The notes under the pieces are model-generated. The model worked only from the letters and a program-made list of their open reading frames with translations, ran no database searches and was not told the DNA's origin. A stretch of 64,000 nt of DNA, taken from the NCBI RefSeq assembly GCF_900116625.1, contig NZ_FPBE01000001.1:186001-250000 (forward strand), read 5' to 3'. This DNA is from Idiomarina abyssalis (GTDB lineage: Bacteria; Pseudomonadota; Gammaproteobacteria; Enterobacterales; Alteromonadaceae). Numbering within the stretch: the first letter of the stretch is position 1; the number at the start of each line of letters is the position of its first letter. A program made the translations under genes and the position numbers. Below, piece after piece: positions 39,587-51,218 of this stretch.

Positions 39587-40072
39587 TTACTCCGACATTT
39601 CGGAAATGATTTGCTGCAAAATAAGACGAGAAGCTTCCGCTCTCATTTCATCGACCAGCATTTCGCGTTCACGGGTTTTTGCCAGAGCAAAGTTTGGATC
39701 GTCCTGGTAATCCCGGGCCACTTCAACCGTGCGTTCAAGTAATAAACGCTGGTTTTGTATTAATTGATAGTTAACCTGGTACAGCAATTCATATTCGGCA
39801 ACCTGGCCGCTTTCAAACAAAGACAATGTTCTTCGCTCTAATTTGTCGGAAGTTAAGTGAACCGTTATTGGTTGTGCTTCCTCTGAAAGTTTAATGCCAG
39901 AATGCGCAAAGCGTTGTTGCATATGCTCATTGAGCTCTTTTGATACCTGACTTTTCAGAGAAACCGACTGCAGTGTTTCGGGCAATTGATAGTTCCCGCG
40001 CAGCTGAAAGCCACACCCGGTTAGGGTGGCTATCAGCACTAGGATGAGAACAAGGTTTAACGTTGCGCGCAT
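39587..40072 (-). CDS. lptE: LPS-assembly lipoprotein LptE
   Basis: Outer-membrane lipoprotein that plugs the LptD barrel and helps insert LPS. 161 residues with a signal peptide and lipobox LTGC, followed by GFQLRGNYQLPETLQSVSL, the usual LptE start. It lies between leuS (3 bases) and holA (12 bases), the universal gammaproteobacterial order. Confidence 0.95.
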   Translation of the reverse strand: MRATLNLVLILVLIATLTGCGFQLRGNYQLPETLQSVSLKSQVSKELNEHMQQRFAHSGIKLSEEAQPITVHLTSDKLERRTLSLFESGQVAEYELLYQVNYQLIQNQRLLLERTVEVARDYQDDPNFALAKTREREMLVDEMRAEASRLILQQIISEMSE

Positions 40073-40075
40073 AGC

Positions 40076-42676
<2,601 letters not shown>

Positions 42677-42688
42677 TTAAGTGTCGGC

Positions 42689-42886
42689 TTAGCTAATTGC
42701 GTACCACATAAGAAGCATAATGATAATGCCGGCCAGACCAAAGAAACCGTTTTCAAAAACAGCGCGCTGTTTGACTTCGGCTGGCTCTGACTTATCAATG
42801 CCGAAAAGCATAAGCCAGGAGCTTAATCCAAGACCACCTGCAGCAATAAGCACAGCAAAAAGAATGGCATCAAAAATATTTTCCAT
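42689..42886 (-). CDS. Small two-helix membrane protein of unknown function
   Basis: 65 residues with two predicted membrane helices (about 5-28 and 46-64) joined by a charged loop, DKSEPAEVKQRAVFENG. I do not recognise the family. The frame ends 36 bases before leuS and starts with a plausible ribosome binding site (AGGGATATCATT before ATG). A minus-strand -10-like TATAAA and a 17-base dyad lie upstream, so it may head the leuS transcript. It could be a small subunit or regulator of a membrane complex. Confidence 0.6.
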   Translation of the reverse strand: MENIFDAILFAVLIAAGGLGLSSWLMLFGIDKSEPAEVKQRAVFENGFFGLAGIIIMLLMWYAIS

Positions 42887-42921
42887 AATGATATCCCTGT
42901 AGAAAAATGGAAAAGAACAGC

Positions 42922-42938
42922 AACAGAACCGTTCTGTT
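42922..42938. promoter_or_regulatory. 17-base dyad between lnt and the small membrane protein gene
   Basis: AACAGAAC (42922-42929) and GTTCTGTT (42931-42938) are perfect inverted arms around one base. On the minus strand the dyad lies just downstream of a -10-like TATAAA, where an operator would sit. It could also fold as a weak stem behind lnt. Confidence 0.35.
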
Positions 42939-42974
42939 AAGCTTTTATAGTGTACTGATTTTCGTACCGGATGA

Positions 42975-44486
42975 CTATGCTTGAGCGCGCTTCTTAGTGC
43001 GTTTTGTAGCGATTATCGGCAACAACCCAAGTAAGGCGAGAATTATCGCGCCCCAGTTGCCTATGGTGTTAAAGATAGTGGAGCCCTGAACACCATAAAC
43101 ATTGGTAGATAGCGTCGTTGCTTTAAACTGCGGTGCTAACGCAAGGTAGTTGCCGTGCTCGTCAACCGCGGCTGTAACTCCGTTGTTGGTCGCTCTTAGT
43201 AAAGGTTTCCCCAGCTCCATAGCGCGCATACGGGCTATTTGCATATGTTGCCAGGGGCCGTGAGAGTCACCAAACCAGGTGTCATTGCTAATAGTGACCA
43301 GATAATCTGTATCATCGTAGGTATTGCTTCGCACTTGTCCTGCAAAAGCAATTTCATAGCAAATAGCCATGGCAAGGTTGCTGCCGTTAGCCTCGAGGTT
43401 GGGTTGCTGGTATCCGCCACGACTGAACGACGACATAGGTAAATTGAATAGCGGGGCTAACGGACGCAGAAGGTTCTCAAAAGGAACGAATTCACCAATG
43501 GGAAGCAGCTGATGTTTCTGATAACGGTTGGTGTTGCCATAACTGTAGCTCTCATTGTCCAGAACAATAACGGAGTTGTAAAAATCGTCGTTGAGTCTGT
43601 CGTAATCAATAATACCGGTAACTAAGGCGGAGTCATTAATACTGGCAGATTGCTCAACAGTATTGAGGACATCACTTGCATAGGGTTCGAGGGCGGTAAT
43701 CGCCGATTCCGGCCAAATAACCAAGTCGTGATTAAATTTAGGGCGGGTTAAATCCAGATAGCGTAAAATATTTGGCCATTGTTGTTCCGCCTGCCATTTT
43801 AATGATTGCTGAATATTACCCTGAACCAGTAATACTGACATGGATTCGGTTTTTCTCTCTGTCGGTTGTATTTTAGGAAATACTACAGCGCAGGTGAGAA
43901 AAATGAGCGGTATTAACAGCGGCGCCGGTTTTTTGAACCGCAAAGCCATAACTATGCTGAGCGCTGCGAACCATAAAGCGACTGTGATACCTGTTTCACC
44001 AAGAACCGGGGCCAATCCGCCAAATACGCCGTCAGTTTGACTATACCCCAGGCTTAGCCATGGGAAACCTGTAAATAGCCAGCCCCGTAGCAATTCCGCA
44101 ATGAGCCAGAAAAACGGCAAACTGAAACGCCAGGCAAACTTACGGTGAGAGAGTTTTTGCCAACACCAAAATGCCAGTGCAGGGAATAGTGACAGGTAAG
44201 CAAACAGCAGAACCAATAACAGCAGCGTGACCGGTACCGGCACACCGCCATATTGATCGATGCTGACATATATCCAGCTTAGGCCAGCGGCAAACCAACC
44301 CATTCCAAAGATAAAACCAGCTCTGAATGCCCGTTTAGGCGCTAAAGGCCAAATAACACCAACCACAATAGGCAAGACAATAAAAGGCAGCCAATGCCAG
44401 TGGAACGGTGAGTAAGCGAGCGTTAGAACTGCACCGCAAAGTAACAAGAGCACGGAGCGTGTGATGCCCCCCGAAAGCTTCATCAT
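42975..44486 (-). CDS. lnt: Apolipoprotein N-acyltransferase
   Basis: Adds the third acyl chain to lipoproteins in the inner membrane, which allows Lol transport; at least six lipoproteins are encoded in this window. 503 residues, with an N-terminal block of membrane helices (to about 200), then a nitrilase-like domain with catalytic Glu (VIWPESAITALE), Lys (KHQLLPIGEFVPFE) and Cys (MAICYEIAFAG), and a last C-terminal helix. The start ATG overlaps the corC stop by one base. Confidence 0.96.
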   Translation of the reverse strand: MMKLSGGITRSVLLLLCGAVLTLAYSPFHWHWLPFIVLPIVVGVIWPLAPKRAFRAGFIFGMGWFAAGLSWIYVSIDQYGGVPVPVTLLLLVLLFAYLSLFPALAFWCWQKLSHRKFAWRFSLPFFWLIAELLRGWLFTGFPWLSLGYSQTDGVFGGLAPVLGETGITVALWFAALSIVMALRFKKPAPLLIPLIFLTCAVVFPKIQPTERKTESMSVLLVQGNIQQSLKWQAEQQWPNILRYLDLTRPKFNHDLVIWPESAITALEPYASDVLNTVEQSASINDSALVTGIIDYDRLNDDFYNSVIVLDNESYSYGNTNRYQKHQLLPIGEFVPFENLLRPLAPLFNLPMSSFSRGGYQQPNLEANGSNLAMAICYEIAFAGQVRSNTYDDTDYLVTISNDTWFGDSHGPWQHMQIARMRAMELGKPLLRATNNGVTAAVDEHGNYLALAPQFKATTLSTNVYGVQGSTIFNTIGNWGAIILALLGLLPIIATKRTKKRAQA

Positions 44487-45373
44487 TACTGTTCGGACTC
44501 CGGTGAGCCATCGTCATCTGAGTTCAGACTAACTTGTAACTGCTGAATACGTCTTTTGTCGGCGTTTGTGACACGAAAGGTCATATTACCTAAAGTGACT
44601 TCTTCACCTGCCTGAGGCAGGTGCCCGAAACCATGAGCAACAAGTCCGCCAACAGTGTCGTGCTCTTCATCGCTGAAGTTGGTATTAAAGTACTGATTAA
44701 AGTCCTCGATGGTTGTAAGGGCTTTAATGGAATAGCGGCTTTGGCTAAGACGACGGATGTTGTTTTTGTCGTCATCACCCTGAGCGTCCGTTTCGTCTTC
44801 AATTTCTCCGACAATCTCTTCCAGAATATCTTCTATAGTGACCAAACCAGACACGCCACCGTATTCATCAACCACAATAGCCATATGATAACGGTTAGAG
44901 CGGAATTCTTTGAGGAGTACATCGACCCGTTTACTCTCAGGAACGATTACCGCAGGTCGCATCACTTTCTCAAGTGAAAACACTTCTTCTGTCATGTTAA
45001 AGCCGTAGCTCAACAAATCTTTTGCTAACAGGATACCTTCAACGTGGTCTTTGTTGTCGGTGACAACAGGGTAACGACTGTGTTGAGAATCGATAACGAT
45101 GGGGAGGAATTCGTCCACGCCTTGATGAATATCAATGGTGACCATTTGTGAGCGTGGAATCATGATGTCGCGTACTTTGAGTTCTGCAACGTCAAGCACG
45201 CCTTCAATCATTTCTCTGGTATCGTTGTCTATCAGGTCGCGATCTTCAGCGTCCTGAATTAAATCGACGAGTTCTTCTCTGCTTTTCGGCTCACCAGCAA
45301 ATACTTGCAGCAGTTTTGCTGCCCAGGATTTTCCCGACGAGCCGTTGGCTGAGTGGGGGTTGTCGTCGCTCAT
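44486..45373 (-). CDS. corC: CorC/YbeX, CBS-domain protein
   Basis: 295 residues with two CBS domains (about 70-190, starting at [15 protein letters not shown] and with [31 protein letters not shown]) and a C-terminal CorC_HlyC transporter-associated domain. It is a cytoplasmic protein linked to magnesium/cobalt homeostasis and, by context with ybeY and ybeZ, to ribosome metabolism. It overlaps both neighbours (ATGA with ybeY, TAATG with lnt), so the genes are translationally coupled. Confidence 0.95.
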   Translation of the reverse strand: MSDDNPHSANGSSGKSWAAKLLQVFAGEPKSREELVDLIQDAEDRDLIDNDTREMIEGVLDVAELKVRDIMIPRSQMVTIDIHQGVDEFLPIVIDSQHSRYPVVTDNKDHVEGILLAKDLLSYGFNMTEEVFSLEKVMRPAVIVPESKRVDVLLKEFRSNRYHMAIVVDEYGGVSGLVTIEDILEEIVGEIEDETDAQGDDDKNNIRRLSQSRYSIKALTTIEDFNQYFNTNFSDEEHDTVGGLVAHGFGHLPQAGEEVTLGNMTFRVTNADKRRIQQLQVSLNSDDDGSPESEQ

Positions 45374-45861
45374 TGAGTGTTAAGCTCCATATTGTCTATC
45401 GGTTGATACGGGTCTGAGATGTTCAGACTCGCTAAGATGTTACGTTCAATTTGTTCCATTTCTTCTGCTTCGTTATCGTCAATATGATCGTAACCTAATA
45501 AATGCAGAGTACCGTGTATGACCATATGCGTCCAGTGAGCAATCGCTGACTTTTGTTGCTCCTGCGCTTCTTTTTCTACAACGCTTTGGCAGATCACTAA
45601 ATCACCTAAAAGTGTGACAGGTAATTCTACCGGGCTATTGAAAGGGAAGGATAAAACATTGGTTGCATAGTCTTTACCACGAAACTCATTATTCAGTTCC
45701 TGGGCTTCCCGTTCAGCGACAATGCGTATTGTTAGTTCAACCGCTTTGCTGTCTTGTTGGAGGTAATCCAATGTTGTTGAAACCCAGGCACGTACGGCGT
45801 CTTCATCCGGAGCATGAGTAACGCCATCAGCGAGTTGGTAATCCAGTGTCAAATCAGCCAT
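45370..45861 (-). CDS. ybeY: Endoribonuclease YbeY
   Basis: Zinc-dependent single-strand RNase acting in 16S rRNA 3'-end maturation and ribosome quality control. 163 residues with the metal motif [11 protein letters not shown] (HxxxHxxGxxH, about 116-126) and the [14 protein letters not shown] block. Four-base overlap with corC and one base with ybeZ. Confidence 0.97.
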   Translation of the reverse strand: MADLTLDYQLADGVTHAPDEDAVRAWVSTTLDYLQQDSKAVELTIRIVAEREAQELNNEFRGKDYATNVLSFPFNSPVELPVTLLGDLVICQSVVEKEAQEQQKSAIAHWTHMVIHGTLHLLGYDHIDDNEAEEMEQIERNILASLNISDPYQPIDNMELNTQ

Positions 45862-46850
45862 TAGTTTTTGTCAAAATCCTCGTAGGCTTGCACAATTCGT
45901 TGCACCACAGGATGTCGAACAACATCACCTGCCTGGAAGAAAGTAAAGCTAATGTCAGGGACTTTATTGAGAACTTCAATGGCGTGTCTCAAGCCTGAGC
46001 GCTGCCCACGGGGTAAATCAACCTGAGTAATGTCTCCGGTAATAACAGCTCGTGAATTAAAGCCGATACGAGTAAGAAACATCTTCATTTGTTCACAAGT
46101 CGTATTCTGGCTCTCATCTAAAATGATAAAAGCATCGTTAAGCGTACGCCCTCGCATATAAGCTAAAGGCGCAACCTCAATAACGTTACGCTCAATCAAT
46201 TTTTCAACTTTTTCAAAGCCGAGCATTTCAAACAAGGCGTCGTACAAAGGGCGTAAGTATGGATCCACTTTTTGGGCTAAGTCACCGGGTAAGAACCCCA
46301 GCTTTTCGCCTGCTTCAACCGCTGGGCGAGTCAGAAGGATACGACGCACTTCCTGACGCTCTAAAGCATCCACCGCGCAAGCCACAGCCAGATAAGTTTT
46401 ACCGGTACCGGCCGGACCAATACCAAAGTTAACGTCATGCGCTAAAATGGCACGAACGTAACCGGCCTGGTTATGGTTACGGGGCTTGATTAGACCCCGC
46501 TTTGTTTTAATGTGAGTCATTTTTTCTGCGGCAGGGTCACCTTGTTCATCGTTTTGCTCAAGCACTTTTGCTTGTTGAATAGCAAGGTGGACTTGCTCGG
46601 GCTCAATGCGACCTTCTTTTCCTTTTACGGTTGCGGTTTCAATGTACAAATCAAGCAGAAGCTTGTGCACAGCAGAAACGCTGGAGGCATTGCCGATTAA
46701 TCGAAATTGATGGCCGCGATGCGTGATCTCGACACCCAGGCGGCGCTCAATGTGCTTCAGATTTTCATCTAAAGGGCCGCAGAGATCGGAAAGCCGACGT
46801 GAATCCGTCGGCTCTAGCTCAAAATCAAGTGTCTGTGTTTGTGGACTCAA
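45861..46850 (-). CDS. ybeZ: PhoH-like ATPase YbeZ
   Basis: 329-residue PhoH-family NTPase, partner of YbeY. A degenerate KH-like N-terminal segment is followed by the Walker A motif GPAGTGKT (near 141), Walker [13 protein letters not shown], and the [19 protein letters not shown] block. The start is TTG 46850 ([13 protein letters not shown]), supported by GAGGAAA just upstream and 15-base spacing from miaB. Confidence 0.95.
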   Translation of the reverse strand: MSPQTQTLDFELEPTDSRRLSDLCGPLDENLKHIERRLGVEITHRGHQFRLIGNASSVSAVHKLLLDLYIETATVKGKEGRIEPEQVHLAIQQAKVLEQNDEQGDPAAEKMTHIKTKRGLIKPRNHNQAGYVRAILAHDVNFGIGPAGTGKTYLAVACAVDALERQEVRRILLTRPAVEAGEKLGFLPGDLAQKVDPYLRPLYDALFEMLGFEKVEKLIERNVIEVAPLAYMRGRTLNDAFIILDESQNTTCEQMKMFLTRIGFNSRAVITGDITQVDLPRGQRSGLRHAIEVLNKVPDISFTFFQAGDVVRHPVVQRIVQAYEDFDKN

Positions 46851-46865
46851 TCGTTTCCTCTTTAC

Positions 46866-48305
46866 TTAACTGGCTTGTCGAGGCATTTGAACGACGCCCA
46901 GATTATCAGGCTCGCTCGACTTTCCTCGTTGTAAAATAGTTTCCGGCGCTGTATCAATACGCAGCCCCATATCCGCTTCTTCACGAATTAGCTCGCCCCG
47001 TAACGAATTAGGAAGCACTTCGGTGATGCGTACATCGACGAACTGTCCAATCATATGGGGTTGACCGACAAAGTTTACAACCCTGTTATTCTCGGTACGC
47101 CCGGTAAGTTCCATCGGGTTCTTTTTCGATGGGCCGGTCACCAGAATACGCTGCTCTGTTTCCAGCATACGGCGTGCATGCGCCATAGATTGCTGATTCA
47201 GGCGTTGCTGTAACAACTGCAAGCGCTCTTTCTTGGTTTCTTCACTAATATCATCAGGTAAGTCAGCCGCTGGTGTTCCCGGGCGTGCACTGTAAATAAA
47301 GCTGAAGCTCATATCGAAGTCAATAGTCTGGATAAGATCCATCGTTGCTTCAAAGTCTGCGTTGCTTTCGCCCGGAAAACCAATAATAAAGTCCGATGAC
47401 ATAGCAATGTCTGGTCGCGCTTTCTTTAAAGCACGAATTTTTGATTTGTATTCCAGTGCGGTGTGTCCACGCTTCATCATGGTTAAAATTCGGTCTGAAC
47501 CACTTTGAACCGGTAAATGTAAATGACTGACCAGCTCAGGAATGGTTTTATAGGCTTCGATGATGTCATCGGTAAACTCGACCGGATGAGAGGTGGTGTA
47601 ACGAATGCGATCAATACCATCGATTGCGGCAACGATATGCAGTAATTCAGCAAAGCGGCAAACAGCACCGTCGTAGTGTTCTCCACGGTATGCATTAACG
47701 TTTTGGCCTAAGAGATTTACTTCGCGAACGCCTTGTTCAGCCAACTGAGCTATTTCATAAATAACGTCATCAACGGGGCGACTGACTTCTTCGCCACGCG
47801 TATAAGGTACGACACAGAAAGAGCAGTACTTACTGCAACCTTCCATAATGGAAACAAAGGCACTGGCGCCATCGGCTTTGGGTTCAGCCAGCCGGTCAAA
47901 CTTCTCAATTTCCGGAAAAGAGACATCGACCATGGGGGCGTGAGTTTCAGTGACCTGGTTTACCATTTCCGGTAAGCGGTGCAGAGTCTGAGGCCCGAAG
48001 ATAATATCGACAAAAGGAGCGCGTGCGCGGATTTCATTGCCTTCCTGAGAAGCAACGCAGCCACCAACCCCGATTAATAAATTGGGGTTGTTCTTTTTCA
48101 GGTTTTTCCAACGCCCTAACTGATGAAACACCTTTTCCTGAGCCTTCTCGCGGATGGAACAGGTATTCAGCAGAATTAAATCTGCGTCTTCAGCTTCTTC
48201 GGCAACATCGTAGCCGTGGGTTGAGTGCAGCAATTCTGCCATTTTAGCAGAATCGTACTCGTTCATTTGGCAACCCCAGGTTTTGATATATAGCTTCTTA
48301 CTCAT
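46866..48305 (-). CDS. miaB: tRNA-2-methylthio-N6-dimethylallyladenosine-37 synthase
   Basis: Radical-SAM methylthiotransferase modifying A37 of tRNAs reading codons starting with U. From ATG 48305 it has 479 residues: the UPF0004 domain with three cluster-binding cysteines ([28 protein letters not shown]), the radical-SAM motif [17 protein letters not shown] (about 156), and a C-terminal TRAM domain. A GTG two codons upstream (48311) is also possible. It is the first gene of the miaB-ybeZ-ybeY-corC-lnt string. Confidence 0.97.
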   Translation of the reverse strand: MSKKLYIKTWGCQMNEYDSAKMAELLHSTHGYDVAEEAEDADLILLNTCSIREKAQEKVFHQLGRWKNLKKNNPNLLIGVGGCVASQEGNEIRARAPFVDIIFGPQTLHRLPEMVNQVTETHAPMVDVSFPEIEKFDRLAEPKADGASAFVSIMEGCSKYCSFCVVPYTRGEEVSRPVDDVIYEIAQLAEQGVREVNLLGQNVNAYRGEHYDGAVCRFAELLHIVAAIDGIDRIRYTTSHPVEFTDDIIEAYKTIPELVSHLHLPVQSGSDRILTMMKRGHTALEYKSKIRALKKARPDIAMSSDFIIGFPGESNADFEATMDLIQTIDFDMSFSFIYSARPGTPAADLPDDISEETKKERLQLLQQRLNQQSMAHARRMLETEQRILVTGPSKKNPMELTGRTENNRVVNFVGQPHMIGQFVDVRITEVLPNSLRGELIREEADMGLRIDTAPETILQRGKSSEPDNLGVVQMPRQAS

Positions 48306-48343
48306 GACCACTCGATGGTTGATTGATTTCGTTTAAGGCGCTT

Positions 48344-48373
48344 ATTTTATCGCGTATTGGAGCAGATTGCCAA
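48344..48373 (-). promoter_or_regulatory. Candidate miaB-operon promoter
   Basis: On the minus strand TTGGCA (48373-48368) and TAAAAT (48349-48344) with an 18-base spacer, each one base from consensus, in the miaB-EamA gap. Confidence 0.6.
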
Positions 48374-48384
48374 GTTTGAAATGA

Positions 48385-49254
48385 TTAACTTTTGCGCCGC
48401 GTTCGAATAGCAAAATAGCCTGCAACAACAATGATTAACGCACCCCATAACATGTGCCAGGCAAGTTCTTCCCCGAACAGCCAGTAACCCAGCAATGCCG
48501 CAAATAGAACTGAGCTGTAGGTAAACACCCCAACTTTAGCCGGTGGGGCTATGGAAAACGCTTTGGTCATTGCTAACTGGCCGTAAACAGCAAGCAGGCC
48601 CATAGCAATAACCCCAACCCAGTGTTGTGTGGGTATAGGCTGCCATAGCCATAGTAAAGGAATGCCCGATGCGATTGTGGCCAGAGTAGAAAAATAGAAC
48701 ACGATTTTACTTGTCGACTCGGTGTCAGACATACGCCGAATGACAGTTTTCGTGAATGCAGCTAATGCAGCCGCCAAAAAGGCTAATCCAATAACCGGAG
48801 AGAGTTCGCTGTTCATGGGGTCAAGAAATATGAAAACACCAATGAAACCCAGTGCTATAGCCAGCCAGGTCTGTCGGGCTACATAGTCGCGTAGCCAGAG
48901 CCAGCCGATAACCGGAATTAAAAAGGGTGATAGCAACAGCACCAATGTGGCCTGCGCTAACGGGATAGTGGCAATGGCATAGAAGAACAAATACATTGCC
49001 GCTATGCCTGCGGCGCCACGAACAAGGTGCAGTCTTAAGCGCTGTGTTTTTAGGTTGCCGGCTCCCTTGCGCCATAGCCAGGGGAGCAGTACAAGAAAAG
49101 CGGTCAGGTTCCGAAAAAAGACCAGTTGCTCAAAAGGTTGGTCTTTACTGATGTATTTTACCAGGGCACTGACACCAGCGAAGCTGGCCTCAGCACTTAA
49201 AATAAGCAATGAGGCAATAATCACAGCTTTTTGTGTACTTTCCCTGGCCTGCAT
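48385..49254 (-). CDS. EamA/DMT-superfamily transporter
   Basis: About 289 residues with ten hydrophobic segments arranged as two repeated EamA domains (about 5-140 and 150-285), with the family feel of RhaT/YdcZ-type permeases (FFYAIATIPLAQATLVLLLSPFLIPVIGW; KAFSIAPPAKVGVFTYSSVLFAALLG). Probably an inner-membrane metabolite exporter; the substrate cannot be told. I prefer ATG 49254, because the upstream in-frame ATG at 49272 has no ribosome binding site, but the signal at 49254 is also weak. Confidence 0.85.
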   Translation of the reverse strand: MQARESTQKAVIIASLLILSAEASFAGVSALVKYISKDQPFEQLVFFRNLTAFLVLLPWLWRKGAGNLKTQRLRLHLVRGAAGIAAMYLFFYAIATIPLAQATLVLLLSPFLIPVIGWLWLRDYVARQTWLAIALGFIGVFIFLDPMNSELSPVIGLAFLAAALAAFTKTVIRRMSDTESTSKIVFYFSTLATIASGIPLLWLWQPIPTQHWVGVIAMGLLAVYGQLAMTKAFSIAPPAKVGVFTYSSVLFAALLGYWLFGEELAWHMLWGALIIVVAGYFAIRTRRKS

Positions 49255-49360
49255 AAAAACTACTCTGAACATCGTCTAATTGGCTATGATAACGGAAATT
49301 AACCCTTAGATGTGTTATTTATAAGGGCTAGCGGCAAATACCCCAAGTGAGAGCATAGAC

Positions 49361-50503
49361 ATGGAACAGCTATCAGTATTAATTAACGGCGGCGGAATGG
49401 TCGGGGCGGCAGCAGCGTTAGCTTTTGCTCAGAAAGGCGCGCAGGTGACTTTGCTGGAGCCAAAACCGCCAAGTGTTGAGGAAAATACTGATCCCGAATG
49501 GGACTTACGCATATCTTCGGTGAATAACAGTAATTGGCAGTGGTTGCTGGGGCTGGGCATTGGGGAAGATGTCCGGCATTCACGGGTGTTTGATTATGAC
49601 CGCTTAACGGTCACATCGATAAGCGGAACGAGCTTATCTTTTCATGCTGACGAAGCCGGTCTTTCAAAATTGGGCGTCATGGTTGAAAACAACGCTTTGC
49701 AACAGGCGCTGTGGGCTCAACTACGGGCTTTGAAAAATGTGAGTTTGAGAACCGATGACAAACTTGAAGGGTTTGATACATTATCCCGCACGGCCTTTTT
49801 AAACAAAGGCGAACGTCTGAATTATGATTTACTGCTCGGCTGTGACGGCGCTCACTCTAAAGTAGCGCAAGCTGCAGGTATTGATTACAGAGGGTGGGAT
49901 TATGATCAACGATGCTTACTGGCAAATGTTCGTGTTGAAAAGCCGATAGCGGGTGAAACCTGGGAAGTGTTTCGTTCTCAGGGGCCTTATGCATTGTTAC
50001 CGCTGACAGAGAATCAGGCTTGCTTAATTGATTACAGTAAACGTGATGACATCACTGCGTTAGAAAAAGATAAGCGAGCACTTGAGTCTCACTTAAAACA
50101 GACGTTTGCGCCACATATTGGTAACTTCCAATTATTAAAGAGTGCCAGCTTTGCTCTGCAGAGAAAGCATGCGTGTCATTATGTTAAAGACGGCTCTGTT
50201 GTTCTATTAGGTGATGCTGCTCACAGTATTCATCCAATGGCCGGGCAGGGGGTTAACCTGGGTTTTGCCGATGTCCGCTGTCTGATTGAAACCTTAGAGC
50301 AATACTCGCAAAGCACCGCACTCGTTGAATATGAGCGAACCCGTCGGCGTGAAAATGCAAAAATGATGCGAATGATGGATGCGATACAGTTTGGCTGGCG
50401 CAACAGTAGCCCTATAATGCAGCTGGCAACATCAGTATCATTGAAAGTAGCGGGTTTACCCTGGGTTAAGCGCTGGTTGTTGCAGCAGGCTGTCGGTAAG
50501 TAA
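49361..50503 (+). CDS. ubiF: UbiH/UbiF-family FAD-dependent hydroxylase (probable UbiF)
   Basis: Flavin monooxygenase of ubiquinone synthesis. The 380 residues have the FAD-binding glycine loop INGGGMVGAAAALAF (8-22), the DG motif LLGCDGAHSKV (near 164) and the second FAD motif LLGDAAHSIHPMAGQGVNLGFAD (near 283). Its place next to miaB and a Gln/Leu/Met tRNA cluster matches ubiF in E. coli, which supports the 2-octaprenyl-3-methyl-6-methoxy-benzoquinol hydroxylase role; UbiH/UbiI paralogues remain possible. It is divergent from the EamA gene and closed by a bidirectional terminator shared with the tRNA operon. Confidence 0.85.
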   Translation: MEQLSVLINGGGMVGAAAALAFAQKGAQVTLLEPKPPSVEENTDPEWDLRISSVNNSNWQWLLGLGIGEDVRHSRVFDYDRLTVTSISGTSLSFHADEAGLSKLGVMVENNALQQALWAQLRALKNVSLRTDDKLEGFDTLSRTAFLNKGERLNYDLLLGCDGAHSKVAQAAGIDYRGWDYDQRCLLANVRVEKPIAGETWEVFRSQGPYALLPLTENQACLIDYSKRDDITALEKDKRALESHLKQTFAPHIGNFQLLKSASFALQRKHACHYVKDGSVVLLGDAAHSIHPMAGQGVNLGFADVRCLIETLEQYSQSTALVEYERTRRRENAKMMRMMDAIQFGWRNSSPIMQLATSVSLKVAGLPWVKRWLLQQAVGK

Positions 50504-50517
50504 CAGGCACAAAAAAA

Positions 50518-50531
50518 CCACCTTAAGGTGG
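50518..50531. terminator. Bidirectional terminator between ubiF and the tRNA operon
   Basis: The palindrome CCACCTTAAGGTGG is flanked by seven A on the left, which give seven T in minus-strand transcripts coming from the tRNA operon, and by CCTTTCTGTTTTT on the right for ubiF. Confidence 0.8.
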
Positions 50532-50580
50532 CCTTTCTGTTTTTCCACTCTTACTTGAGCAGAATAACACTCGAGTAATG

Positions 50581-50667
50581 TGGTGCGGAGGGGGGGACTT
50601 GAACCCCCACGTCCTTGCGGACACTAGCACCTGAAGCTAGCGCGTCTACCAATTCCGCCACCACCGC
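50581..50667 (-). tRNA. tRNA-Leu (anticodon CAG)
   Basis: 87 bases with encoded CCA, long variable arm, anticodon loop TTCAGGT in a CTAGC/GCTAG stem. The acceptor stem (GCGGTGG with CCTCCGC) has one U-U mismatch at pair 5-68. Last gene of the five-tRNA operon. Confidence 0.95.
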
Positions 50668-50681
50668 AACAGTAGTTAGTA

Positions 50682-50756
50682 TGGCTGGGGCACCAGGGAT
50701 CGAACCTGGGAATCGCGGGATCAAAACCCGCTGCCTTACCGCTTGGCTATGCCCCA
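50682..50756 (-). tRNA. tRNA-Gln (anticodon TTG), copy 2
   Basis: 75 bases with encoded CCA; acceptor TGGGGCA, anticodon loop TTTTGAT. Identical in sequence to the copy at 50795-50869. Confidence 0.97.
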
Positions 50757-50794
50757 TCCTACTAGGACTGCAATCACTTTTTGGAAACAACTAA

Positions 50795-50869
50795 TGGCTG
50801 GGGCACCAGGGATCGAACCTGGGAATCGCGGGATCAAAACCCGCTGCCTTACCGCTTGGCTATGCCCCA
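50795..50869 (-). tRNA. tRNA-Gln (anticodon TTG), copy 1
   Basis: 75 bases with encoded CCA. Identical to the next copy, with a 38-base spacer; a recent tandem duplication or a homogenised pair. Confidence 0.97.
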
Positions 50870-50889
50870 ATCTTAGCTGCTCTGAGAGT

Positions 50890-50974
50890 TGGTGCGGACG
50901 GAGAGACTTGAACTCTCACGCCGTGAGGCACTGGAACCTAAATCCAGCGTGTCTACCAATTCCACCACGTCCGC
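50890..50974 (-). tRNA. tRNA-Leu (anticodon TAG)
   Basis: 85 bases with encoded CCA; acceptor GCGGACG fully paired with CGTCCGC; anticodon loop TTTAGGT in CTGGA/TCCAG; long variable arm. Confidence 0.97.
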
Positions 50975-50993
50975 ATCATAATCAGTTAAAGGT

Positions 50994-51070
50994 TGGTGGC
51001 TACGGCGAGATTCGAACTTGCGACCCCAGCATTATGAGTGCTGTGCTCTAACCAGCTGAGCTACGTAGCC
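50994..51070 (-). tRNA. Elongator tRNA-Met (anticodon CAT)
   Basis: 77 bases with encoded CCA; acceptor GGCTACG paired with CGTAGCC; anticodon loop CTCATAA in CAGCA/TGCTG. Closely resembles E. coli metT, so elongator tRNA-Met rather than the lysidine tRNA-Ile. First gene of the operon. Confidence 0.95.
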
Positions 51071-51109
51071 ATACCTTTTTACTTACCGCTCTCTGTGAGT
51101 GCGGCGCGT

Positions 51110-51138
51110 ATTATGCAAATCGCTCCGCAGCCCGTCAA
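51110..51138 (-). promoter_or_regulatory. tRNA operon promoter with GC-rich discriminator
   Basis: On the minus strand TTGACG (51138-51133) and CATAAT (51115-51110) with a 17-base spacer. The sequence after the -10 is ACGCGCCGC, a GC-rich discriminator typical of stringently controlled stable-RNA promoters. It drives Met-Leu-Gln-Gln-Leu. Confidence 0.8.
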
Positions 51139-51180
51139 CCTATTTTTGATAAAAAACGAGATTAACGGGCGCGTTTGAGC

Positions 51181-51218
51181 AAAAAAACAGTGATTTGTTT
51201 AAAAAGACATCAAATCAC
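51181..51218 (-). terminator. Rho-independent terminator of the fumC-SDR operon
   Basis: On the minus strand GTGATTTG (51218-51211) pairs with CAAATCAC (51197-51190), followed by TG and seven T (51187-51181). The left arm overlaps the SDR stop codon. Confidence 0.8.

Noticed and set aside
50682-50869. Tandem repeat suggestive of a mobile element or attachment site
   Set aside because: The repeat is just two identical tRNA-Gln genes in one operon; no integrase or direct repeats of a tRNA end are nearby.
50743-51051. 102-codon plus-strand open frame across the tRNA cluster
   Set aside because: It is read entirely from the antisense of tRNA-Gln, tRNA-Leu and tRNA-Met sequences (GAPGIEPGNRGIKTRC and similar), a well-known false-gene pattern.
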